Positions 1 to 7,200 of a stretch of DNA of 64,000 nt are shown here, piece by piece. Origin of the DNA: an uncultured Xanthomonas sp. (lineage in GTDB: Bacteria; Pseudomonadota; Gammaproteobacteria; Xanthomonadales; Xanthomonadaceae); NCBI GenBank assembly GCA_943912265.1, contig CALTTS010000007.1, positions 62,001 to 126,000 on the forward strand, read 5' to 3'. Position numbers and translations under genes: made by a program. The notes below the pieces were generated by a model. The model was given only the letters and a program-made list of their open reading frames with translations, was not told the DNA's origin and did no database searches. Position 1 is the first letter of the stretch. Every line of letters begins with the position of its first letter.

Positions 1-179
1 GAGAGCACCTGCAGGTCGGCCGCGCCGGTGCCGGCGCCGGCCAGGCGGTTGCCTTGCCACGTGGACACGCCGGTGTTGGCACCGAACACCACGACCGACA
101 ACAGCAGCAACCCCAGCCAGAAACCGCTCCCGGCGCCGCCGAGTTTGCCGGCCTTGGAGGAATCGGGTGCAGTGCTCAT
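1..179 (-). CDS. pilJ: Type IV pilus chemoreceptor PilJ, N-terminal fragment (cut by window edge)
   Basis: Only the first 59 codons lie in the window; the gene continues beyond position 1. The protein starts MSTAPDSSKAGKLGG and runs into a hydrophobic stretch (FWLGLLLLSVVVFGA, about residues 20-34) that fits the first membrane helix of a methyl-accepting chemotaxis protein. It follows pilI by 40 bp at the end of a pilG-pilH-pilI run, which is the position of pilJ in Pseudomonas and xanthomonads. PilJ senses surface or pilus signals and feeds the PilI/PilJ/ChpA array. The call rests mainly on gene order, because the signalling domain is outside the window. Confidence 0.8.
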   Translation of the reverse strand, partial: MSTAPDSSKAGKLGGAGSGFWLGLLLLSVVVFGANTGVSTWQGNRLAGAGTGAADLQVL

Positions 180-219
180 CGTGGTTCGACCTCGGGCTGA
201 ATGGAGTTGCCGTGGACGC

Positions 220-753
220 TCAGGCGGCGGCCTGGCGGAATTCGGGAGTACGCGACAGCACGGACAGCGAGAACACGGCCCAGTCGTGGCCGTCCTCGCC
301 GCGGAAGGCGGATTCGACGAAGTGGCCGAACCGGCCCGACGCCAGTTCGCCGGCCGCGATGCGCTGGTCCGGCATGAAACCGCGCTGGCCGTACAGTTCG
401 TCGATGGTCAGGGCCACGTCGCCGCCCTGCTGGCGCATGATCAGCACGCGCTGGCCTTCCTGGAACTCGGTGCGCTCGCCCTGCAGGAACAGCTTCAGGT
501 CCACCACCGGGAACAGGTTGCCGCGCAGGTTGCCCACGCCCAGCAGCCACGGCTGCGCGCCGGGCACGGGCGTGACCGGCGGCATCGGCACGATTTCGAC
601 CACTTCGCGGAAATCCGACACCAGCCGCCGATCGCCGATGCGATAACCGACCCCGCGCCACATGTCCGGGGACAGCTCGCGCGCCGGCTGCTGGACCCTG
701 TGGGCGAGGCTGCGCCGCTCGTAGTCGGCGAGGATGTCGAAGGCCGAGCGCAT
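220..753 (-). CDS. pilI: CheW-like adaptor PilI of the Pil-Chp chemosensory system
   Basis: A 177-residue protein dominated by one CheW domain (about residues 35-170), with typical segments WLLGVGNLRGNLFPVVDL and LTIDELYG. CheW proteins couple the chemoreceptor (PilJ) to the CheA-type kinase (ChpA) that controls type IV pilus extension and cAMP or virulence output. The ATG overlaps the stop codon of pilH in an ATGA arrangement, so translation is coupled and the start is well fixed. pilJ begins 40 bp downstream. Assignment as PilI rather than another CheW rests on the pilG-pilH-pilI-pilJ order. Confidence 0.9.
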   Translation of the reverse strand: MRSAFDILADYERRSLAHRVQQPARELSPDMWRGVGYRIGDRRLVSDFREVVEIVPMPPVTPVPGAQPWLLGVGNLRGNLFPVVDLKLFLQGERTEFQEGQRVLIMRQQGGDVALTIDELYGQRGFMPDQRIAAGELASGRFGHFVESAFRGEDGHDWAVFSLSVLSRTPEFRQAAA

Positions 754-1121
754 CAGGCGCTGCCGACGAGATGGTTGACGCGGGCCAGCAGGTCGTCCTC
801 GCGCGGCGGCTTGACCACGTAGTCGGCCGCGCCCTGGCGCATGCCCCAGGCCTTGTCGGTCTCCATGCCCTTGGTGCTGACGATCAGCACCGGGATGGCC
901 TTGGTGCCCTCGTCGCGGGACAGCGCGCGGGTGGCCTGGAAGCCGCTCATGCCCGGCAGCACCACGTCCATCATGATCAGGTCCGGCTTGTCGCGGCGGG
1001 CGATGTCCAGCCCGTCCTCGGCGTTGGCGGCCACGGTCACGGCATGGCCGCCGCGCTCGAGCCACTGGGTGAACACCGCCCGGTCGGTGGGCGAGTCCTC
1101 GATCAACAGAATGCGAGCCAT
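753..1121 (-). CDS. pilH: Single-domain response regulator PilH
   Basis: A 122-residue CheY-like receiver domain with no output domain. The acidic pocket is in LLIEDSPTD, the predicted phospho-acceptor is Asp52 (LIMMDVVLPGMSG), and the conserved switch lysine is Lys104 in VVKPP. PilH works with PilG downstream of the ChpA kinase and is associated with pilus retraction (family knowledge). It lies 17 bp after pilG and overlaps pilI by one base, indicating a single operon transcribed leftward. Confidence 0.9.
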   Translation of the reverse strand: MARILLIEDSPTDRAVFTQWLERGGHAVTVAANAEDGLDIARRDKPDLIMMDVVLPGMSGFQATRALSRDEGTKAIPVLIVSTKGMETDKAWGMRQGAADYVVKPPREDDLLARVNHLVGSA

Positions 1122-1138
1122 GGTGCCCTACCCCCCGG

Positions 1139-1561
1139 TCAGGCGTGTACGTGTTGCACGTGGGTGTGGATCGCGCCGAGGAGTTCCTCGCGCGTGAAAG
1201 GCTTGGTCAGGTACTGCTCCGAGCCGACGATGCGGCCGCGCGCCTTGTCGAACAGGCCGTCCTTGGAGGACAGCATGATCACCGGCGTGGACTTGAACAG
1301 CTGGTTGCCCTTGATCAGCGCGCAGGTCTGGTAGCCGTCCAGGCGCGGCATCATGATGTCGACGAAGATGATCTGCGGCCGGGTGTCGGCGATCTTGGCC
1401 AGCGCCTCGAAACCGTCGCTGGCGGTGGTCACGTCGCAGCCTTCGCGCTTGAGCAGGGTTTCGGCGGTACGCCGGATGGTTTTCGAGTCGTCGATCACCA
1501 TGACCCGGAGCCCTTCCAGGCCCCCGGCCAGCCCACCGGCTTGCGCCGTCGTATCAGTCAT
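1139..1561 (-). CDS. pilG: Response regulator PilG
   Basis: A 140-residue receiver-only protein with a short low-complexity N-terminal extension (TAQAGGLAGGLEGLR). Key residues are the acidic pair Asp24-Asp25 (MVIDDSKTIRR), phospho-acceptor Asp68 (IIFVDIMMPRLDGY) and Lys120 (LTKPF). PilG promotes pilus extension through PilB and, in some species, cAMP signalling. It is the first gene of the leftward pilGHIJ run; its promoter should lie in the 250-bp gap shared with the divergent gshB gene. Confidence 0.92.
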   Translation of the reverse strand: MTDTTAQAGGLAGGLEGLRVMVIDDSKTIRRTAETLLKREGCDVTTASDGFEALAKIADTRPQIIFVDIMMPRLDGYQTCALIKGNQLFKSTPVIMLSSKDGLFDKARGRIVGSEQYLTKPFTREELLGAIHTHVQHVHA

Positions 1562-1814
1562 TCAGATGTCCCCGAGCGCGTAGGCGCTCTTCTCGTTCGC
1601 GGCACCAGTGCGTTGCGAATCTATATCCCAGCCCCGGCGCCACTGCAAGGAGCCGTCGCGCCGGCCAGCACCGGCAGCCCTTCGGCCGCGACGAATGTGC
1701 GACGCGGTTCTCACTATTGCGCAATTCCGGACCGCGACGCCGGCGCAGGGCCGGCCCGGGCGGACGGCCGCTTCGGCTAACATCGCCTCCTCGCGTTTTC
1801 GCCAAGGCCGGACC

Positions 1815-2756
1815 ATGCCGCTGGATGTCGTCGTCGTGATGGACCCCATCGCGCACATCAAGATCGCCAAGGACACCACCTTCGCCATGCTGCTGGAAGC
1901 GCAGCGGCGCGGCCACCGGCTGCACTACGTGCGCCCCGGCGGGCTGTCGGTGCGCGACGGCCGCGCGCTGGCCGTCACCGCGCCGCTGACGGTGCGCGAC
2001 GACAAGGCCGGCTGGTACGTGCTGGGCGAGTTCGCCGAGCACGCCTTCGGCCCCGGCCAGGCGGTGCTGATGCGCAAGGACCCGCCGGTAGACGCCGAGT
2101 ACCTGCACGACACCCACATCCTCGGCCTGGCCCAGCTGGCCGGCGCGACGATCGTCAACGATCCGCAGGGCCTGCGCGACTTCAACGAGAAGCTGGCCGC
2201 GCTGCTGTTCCCGCAATGCTGCCCGCCGACCCTGGTGAGCCGCGACGCCGCCGCGCTGAAGGCCTTCGTCAACGAGCACGGCGATGCGGTGCTCAAGACC
2301 CTGGACCTGATGGGCGGGCAGTCGATCTTCCGCGCCCGCACCGGCGACCCCAACCTGAACGTCATCCTGGAAACGCTGACCCACGGCGGCCGCAGCCTCG
2401 CCCTGGCGCAGCGCTACATCCCGGAGATCCGCGACGGCGACAAGCGCATCCTGCTGATCGACGGCGTGCCGGTGGACTACGCCCTGGCGCGCATCCCGCA
2501 GGGCGACGAGTTCCGCGGCAACCTGGCCGCCGGCGGCCGCGGCGAGGGCCGCCCGCTGAGCGAGCGCGACCGCTGGATCGCCGCCCAGGTCGGCCCGGAG
2601 ATGAAGCGCCGCGGCATGCGCTTCGTCGGCCTGGACGTGATCGGCGACTACCTCACCGAGGTCAACGTCACCAGCCCCACCTGCGTGCGCGAGCTCGACG
2701 CCCAGTTCGGCCTGAACATCGCCGGGCTGCTGTTCGACGCCATCGAGGCCGGCTGA
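1815..2756 (+). CDS. gshB: Glutathione synthetase
   Basis: A 313-residue ATP-grasp enzyme that joins glycine to gamma-glutamylcysteine in the last step of glutathione synthesis. The start at 1815 gives the usual N-terminus (MPLDVVVVMDPI) and the family length of about 315 residues; in-frame GTG codons further upstream would add an unlikely extension. The glycine-rich ATP-grasp segment LDLMGGQSIFR and the C-terminal VNVTSPTCVRELD are visible. The gene is divergent from pilG and is followed 6 bp later by a tonB-like gene, so the two probably share a transcript. Confidence 0.95.
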   Translation: MPLDVVVVMDPIAHIKIAKDTTFAMLLEAQRRGHRLHYVRPGGLSVRDGRALAVTAPLTVRDDKAGWYVLGEFAEHAFGPGQAVLMRKDPPVDAEYLHDTHILGLAQLAGATIVNDPQGLRDFNEKLAALLFPQCCPPTLVSRDAAALKAFVNEHGDAVLKTLDLMGGQSIFRARTGDPNLNVILETLTHGGRSLALAQRYIPEIRDGDKRILLIDGVPVDYALARIPQGDEFRGNLAAGGRGEGRPLSERDRWIAAQVGPEMKRRGMRFVGLDVIGDYLTEVNVTSPTCVRELDAQFGLNIAGLLFDAIEAG

Positions 2757-2762
2757 CCGGCG

Positions 2763-3647
2763 ATGGCCACGGCGGCAATCCGCCCTCCGCGGATCGGCGG
2801 CAACGAGCGGCTCGGCGCCACCCTGGTGCTGTCCCTGCTCGTGCACGGGCTGCTGATCCTCGGCGTCGGCTTCGCCGTCGACGACGCGGCGCCGGTGGTG
2901 CCGACGCTGGACGTGATCTTCAGCCGCACCAGCACGCCGCTGACGCCGAAGCAGGCCGACTTCCTCGCCGAGGCCAGCCAGCAGGGCGGCGGCGACAGCG
3001 ACGCCCCACAGCGCCCGCGCGACAGCCAGCCCGGCAGCGTGCCGACCGACCGCACCGGCCTGGCGCCGGAGGAACGCGCCGAGCAGGTCGCCGCCGCGGC
3101 GCCGCCGCCCGAAGCCCGCGTGATCGCCGGGCCGCGCGGCAGGGACGCGGCACCGCCGCCGCCGGAACGCCCGCGCGACCCCGAGCGGGCCGCGCCCGGG
3201 CAGGACCCGCGCGACCGGCAGGCCGCCGAGATGGCGCGCCTGTCGGCCGAAATCGCCGAGCGCCGCGAACTGTACGCCCGGCGCCCGGCGCGCAAGTTCG
3301 TCTCGGCCAGCACCCGGGAATACGCCTATGCCAGCTACCTGCGCGCGTGGGTGGACCGCGCCGAACGCATCGGCAACCTCAATTTCCCCGACGACGTGCG
3401 CCGGCGCCGGCTCAGCGGCCGGGTGGTGCTCAACGTCGGCATCCGCCGCGACGGCAGCATCGAAAGCGCGCGCGTGGTGCGCTCCAGCGGCAGCGCGCTG
3501 CTGGACGACACCGCCCTGCGCATCGTCCGCCTGGCGGCACCGTTCCCGCCCTTGCCGCGCACGCAGGAGCCGGTGGACGTCCTGCAGATCACCCGCACCT
3601 GGATGTTCCTCGCCGACGGGCAGTTGCGCGACGTGCCGCAGCCCTGA
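2763..3647 (+). CDS. Energy transducer TonB-family protein
   Basis: A 294-residue protein with one N-terminal membrane anchor (about residues 18-39, LGATLVLSLLVHGLLILGV), a long proline/arginine-rich periplasmic linker, and a C-terminal TonB fold (VVLNVGIRRDGSIESARVV through PFPPLPRTQEPVDVLQI). TonB proteins transmit proton-motive-force energy from ExbBD to outer-membrane receptors. No exbBD is adjacent; instead the gene is tucked 6 bp behind gshB. Xanthomonads carry several tonB paralogues, so a specific receptor cannot be assigned. Confidence 0.85.
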   Translation: MATAAIRPPRIGGNERLGATLVLSLLVHGLLILGVGFAVDDAAPVVPTLDVIFSRTSTPLTPKQADFLAEASQQGGGDSDAPQRPRDSQPGSVPTDRTGLAPEERAEQVAAAAPPPEARVIAGPRGRDAAPPPPERPRDPERAAPGQDPRDRQAAEMARLSAEIAERRELYARRPARKFVSASTREYAYASYLRAWVDRAERIGNLNFPDDVRRRRLSGRVVLNVGIRRDGSIESARVVRSSGSALLDDTALRIVRLAAPFPPLPRTQEPVDVLQITRTWMFLADGQLRDVPQP

Positions 3648-3668
3648 GGCCCCGGCCGGGCGCGGGCT

Positions 3669-4373
3669 TCAGCCGCGCGCGGCGCGCAGGGCCTGCTGCT
3701 GTTCCAGGGTGAGCGCGACGTTGTCGCGCAGGTAGGCCGGCTCGACCCGCTCCGGCGCCACCGCCTGGCCGGCCGCGAACGCGATGGCCGCCAGCCGCGC
3801 GACATCGGCCGCATGCGGCAGGGCCGCCGGATCGATGTGCGCCAGCCGCGGCCGCAGGCGGGCCTGCAGCGCGCCGTCGAGCGCGGCGAAGCCGGTGCCG
3901 ACGCCGTCCCAGCGCTCGTCGCCGCCGGGCAGTTCGACCGCATCGGGCACCGCCACCCGCTCCGCCGACAGCGGCCGCACGCCCGCGCCGTCGCGGCCGA
4001 ACGCGGCCGCGTAGACCTCGCCCATGCGCGCGTCGATCGCGGCGAGGATGGGCCGGCCGTCGTCCGGGGCGCGCAGCGCCAGCGCGGCCAGGGTCGACAC
4101 CGGCAGCACCGGGAGATCCAGGCCGAGCGCGATGCCCTGCGCCAGCCCGATCGCCAGGCGCACGCCGGTGAACGCGCCGGGGCCACGCCCGACCGCAATG
4201 GCATCCAGCTGCGCGCGCACGATGCCGGCCTCGGCCAGCACGGCATCGGCCCACGGCAATGCCAGTTCGGCATGCCGGCGCGGTGCGAGCTCGAAGCGCT
4301 CCAGCACGCGGCCGCTGTCCCAGACGGCAACGGAACAGGCTTCGGTGGCGGTTTCGAACGCGAGCAGCTTCAT
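3669..4373 (-). CDS. tsaB: tRNA threonylcarbamoyladenosine biosynthesis protein TsaB
   Basis: A 234-residue ASKHA-fold protein starting MKLLAFETATEACSVAVW, with the family signature VGRGPGAFTGVRLA at about residues 62-75. TsaB is the non-catalytic partner that dimerises with TsaD and, with TsaE, makes the t6A37 modification on ANN-decoding tRNAs. Length and N-terminus match the family. It is convergent with the tonB-like gene (21 bp between stop codons) and is followed upstream by a DinG-type helicase gene on the same strand. Confidence 0.93.
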   Translation of the reverse strand: MKLLAFETATEACSVAVWDSGRVLERFELAPRRHAELALPWADAVLAEAGIVRAQLDAIAVGRGPGAFTGVRLAIGLAQGIALGLDLPVLPVSTLAALALRAPDDGRPILAAIDARMGEVYAAAFGRDGAGVRPLSAERVAVPDAVELPGGDERWDGVGTGFAALDGALQARLRPRLAHIDPAALPHAADVARLAAIAFAAGQAVAPERVEPAYLRDNVALTLEQQQALRAARG

Positions 4374-4424
4374 CGGCGGGGCGGCAACAAGAAAGAAAGG
4401 CGCACAGGGTAGCGCGCGGCCGTG

Positions 4425-6581
4425 CTACGGCGCCTGAGCGGCCGACGCCTCGCCCGCCTGCGGGGCGAAGAAGGCCTGCACGTCAGCCAGCGAACGGGTG
4501 CGCGCGAACGGCGGCAGCGAGTTCATGAACACCCGGCCGTAGGGCTTGCCGGTCAGGCGCGGATCGCACAGCACCAGCACGCCGCGGTCGCGCTCGCTGC
4601 GGATCAAGCGGCCCACGCCCTGCTTGAGCGCGATCACCGCCTGCGGCAGCTGCTCGTCGCGGAAGGGATTGCCGCCGTCGCGGCGGATCGCGTCCAGCCG
4701 CGCCTGGAACACCGGGTCGTCCGGCGAGGCGAACGGCAGCTTGTCGATCACCACCACGCTCAGCGCCTCGCCCTGCACGTCCACGCCTTCGCGGAACGAG
4801 GCCGAACCGAGCAGCACGCCGTTGCCGGAGGCGCGGAAGCGTTCCAGCAGCGTCGCGCGCGGCGCCTCGCCCTGCACGAACAGCGGCCACGGCCCGTCGC
4901 GCAGCGCCTCGGCCGCCTCCTTCAAGGCCCGGTGCGAGGCGAACAGCAGGAAGGCGCGGCCGCCGGAGGCTTCCAGCACCGGGCGCACCGCGGCGATCAG
5001 CGCCGCGCCGAAATCGCGCGCATTCGGGTCCGGCAGGCCCGGAGGCAGATAGCACAGCGCCTGCCGCGCCCACTCGAACGGGCTGGGCTGGAGCAGGGTC
5101 ATCGGGTCGTACAGGCCGAGCCGGCGCGCGACGTGCCAGAACTCCCCGCCCACCGCCAGCGTGGCCGAGGTGAACACCCACGCCGCCTGCGAACGCTCGC
5201 GGTGCCGGCGCAGCGGGCCGGACACGTCCAGCGGCGTGCGCTGGCAGCGGAAGCCGCGCGGGCTCAGCTCGTACCAGAACACGTCGCCTTCGCCCGGGTC
5301 GGCTTCGTCCTGGCCGCCTTCGTCCTGGCCGCCTTCGCCCTGCGACGCGGACAGCGCATCCGCATTGCCGCCCGCGGCCGGCGCCGGTGCAGCGGGTGCG
5401 GCGGCCGGTGCCACCGCGTCGCCGTCGGCCGCCGCCGGAGCGGCGAACATCGGCAGGTCGTCCGCTTCGGCAGATGCCGGCACCGCGCCGCCGTCGATCC
5501 AGCGCTGCAGGCGCCCGGCCAGATCGGCCGCGCGCGCCAGGCAGGCGTCGAACCCGGCACTGGCCTCCTTCAGCGGCGCCAGCGCGGCCTCCAGCCGTTC
5601 CAGTTCGTCCAGCAGTGCCTCGAACCCGGCGCGCACCGCCGGCAAGGCCAGCGCGCGGTCGCGGGTGCCGCGCGCCGGCAGCGACTCCATCGCCGCGCGC
5701 AGCGTGCGCAGGGCCTGTTCGAGCGCCTGCACCGGCCCTTGCAGCGTCGCCAGCGCACCGGTCACCAGCCGGCATTCGGCGACGCAGTCGCGGCCCAGCT
5801 CCTGCAGCTGGCGCATGCCGAAGCCTTCGCCGAAGAAACTGGCCGCCAATTCGGGCAGTTGGTGCGCCTCGTCGATCACGAAGGCCTGCGCGCCGGGCAG
5901 GATCTCGCCGAAGCCCTCCTGCTTGAGCGCCAGATCGGCCAGCAGCAGGTGATGATTGACCACCACCAGGTCGGCCGACTGCGCGCGCTGGCGCGCCTGC
6001 ACCACGAAGCACTGGTCCCAGAACGGGCATTCGTTGCCCAGGCAGTTGTCCACCGTGGAGGTGACCAGCGGCAGCAGCGGCGAATCGTCGGCCAGCGCGT
6101 CCAGCTCGGCCATGTCGCCGAACTGGGTGCGCCCGCTCCACGAGACGATGCGCTGGAACTGCGCCACCTGCTCGCGCGCGGAGAACAGGCCCTTGGCCAG
6201 CTGCGGGTCGTCCTGCGCCTGCTTGAGCCGGTAGCGGCACAGGTAGTTGGCGCGGCCCTTGAGCAGCGCCGAGCGCAGGCCGGTGCCGAGCGCGTTGCGC
6301 ACGCGCGGCAGGTCGCGGTGGTAGAGCTGGTCCTGCAGCGCGCGGGTGCCGGTGGACACGATGGTCTTGAGCCCGGACAGCAGCGCCGGCACGAGATAGG
6401 CGTAGGTCTTGCCGGTGCCGGTGCCGGCCTCGGCCAGCAGCACGTCGCGGCCGTCGAAGGCGTCGGCGATGGCGCGGGTCAGGTGCAGCTGGGCCTCGCG
6501 CGGCACGAAGCCGTCGAGGTGGGCGGCCAACGCACCGTCCTCGCCGAGGGCGTCGCTGCTGGCTTGGGCAAGTCGGGACAT
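4425..6581 (-). CDS. DinG/YoaA-type ATP-dependent iron-sulphur helicase
   Basis: A 718-residue XPD-like superfamily 2 helicase. Walker A is AEAGTGTGKTYAY (about residues 50-62), the DEAH box is VIDEAHQLP, and the late motif KQGVGRLIRSERDRG is present. Four cysteines typical of the 4Fe-4S domain are visible: one in NYLCRYR and three in DNCLGNECPFWDQC. A poorly conserved Ala/Pro/Glu-rich insertion (around residues 375-435) is unusual and includes a repeated GQDEGG element. The family resolves R-loops and damaged replication structures. Without a search DinG and YoaA cannot be separated; the size favours YoaA. Confidence 0.88.
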   Translation of the reverse strand: MSRLAQASSDALGEDGALAAHLDGFVPREAQLHLTRAIADAFDGRDVLLAEAGTGTGKTYAYLVPALLSGLKTIVSTGTRALQDQLYHRDLPRVRNALGTGLRSALLKGRANYLCRYRLKQAQDDPQLAKGLFSAREQVAQFQRIVSWSGRTQFGDMAELDALADDSPLLPLVTSTVDNCLGNECPFWDQCFVVQARQRAQSADLVVVNHHLLLADLALKQEGFGEILPGAQAFVIDEAHQLPELAASFFGEGFGMRQLQELGRDCVAECRLVTGALATLQGPVQALEQALRTLRAAMESLPARGTRDRALALPAVRAGFEALLDELERLEAALAPLKEASAGFDACLARAADLAGRLQRWIDGGAVPASAEADDLPMFAAPAAADGDAVAPAAAPAAPAPAAGGNADALSASQGEGGQDEGGQDEADPGEGDVFWYELSPRGFRCQRTPLDVSGPLRRHRERSQAAWVFTSATLAVGGEFWHVARRLGLYDPMTLLQPSPFEWARQALCYLPPGLPDPNARDFGAALIAAVRPVLEASGGRAFLLFASHRALKEAAEALRDGPWPLFVQGEAPRATLLERFRASGNGVLLGSASFREGVDVQGEALSVVVIDKLPFASPDDPVFQARLDAIRRDGGNPFRDEQLPQAVIALKQGVGRLIRSERDRGVLVLCDPRLTGKPYGRVFMNSLPPFARTRSLADVQAFFAPQAGEASAAQAP

Positions 6582-6617
6582 GGCGGTTCGCTGGCCGGAC
6601 AGGGCGGCCGCCGGGGA

Positions 6618-7175
6618 TCAGTAGCGCTGGATGCCGGGCACCGTGCAGCCGGCGATTTGCGCATGCGCCGAAGCCGCGTTGACGGTCTCGCCGCGGGCCA
6701 GCTGCGACTGCTCGATGGTGGCCCAATGCCGCCGGCACAGCGGGCCGGTGCGCGAGCCCAGGCCCACCGCCTTGCGGGCGAAGGCCTCGGCCTCCTCGTA
6801 GTGCGCCTGCAGCAGCGCCACCTCGGCCCGCTCCTGCCACAGGCCCGGATCTTCCGGTGACAGCTTGAGCGCGTGGTCGAGCGCGTCGGCGGCGGCCGGC
6901 AACGCGTCGGCCGCGCGCGCCTTCGCGGCGGCGGCGCGCAGGTCGTCCACTTCCGGATCGCGCAGCGGCTGCACGTCCAGCTCCGTGGCATCGGCGTCGG
7001 CGGCCGCGGCCACCGCGGCCAGGCGCTGCGCCGGCGTCGTCACCGGCGCCGGCGGCGCGGAAGGCACCGGCGGCTCGACGCTGCAGGCGGCCAGGGCGAT
7101 GGCCAGCAGCGGCGCACAAGCGCGGCGCAAGGGGCGGGAACAGGCATCGGCGGAAGGCATCGGCATCGGCGTCAA
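6618..7175 (-). CDS. TPR-containing lipoprotein of unknown role
   Basis: A 185-residue protein with an N-terminal export signal ending in a lipobox (LAIALAACS, cleavage before the Cys at about residue 32). A proline-rich spacer follows, then helical repeats of TPR character (for example AALDHALKLSPEDPGLWQER is nearly matched, then AHYEEAEAFARKAVGL). It ends QIAGCTVPGIQRY. It lies 25 bp downstream of the PBP1B gene on the same strand, so a cell-envelope role beside peptidoglycan synthesis is plausible, but no specific function can be read from the sequence. Confidence 0.75.
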   Translation of the reverse strand: MTPMPMPSADACSRPLRRACAPLLAIALAACSVEPPVPSAPPAPVTTPAQRLAAVAAAADADATELDVQPLRDPEVDDLRAAAAKARAADALPAAADALDHALKLSPEDPGLWQERAEVALLQAHYEEAEAFARKAVGLGSRTGPLCRRHWATIEQSQLARGETVNAASAHAQIAGCTVPGIQRY

Positions 7176-7200
7176 CGGGGTGGGGTCGGGGGATTATCGT

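Noticed and set aside
4422..6860. Plus-strand frame of over 800 codons opposite the DinG-type helicase
   Set aside because: Translation is His/Arg/Gln/Gly-rich without any domain, while the minus strand has all helicase motifs.
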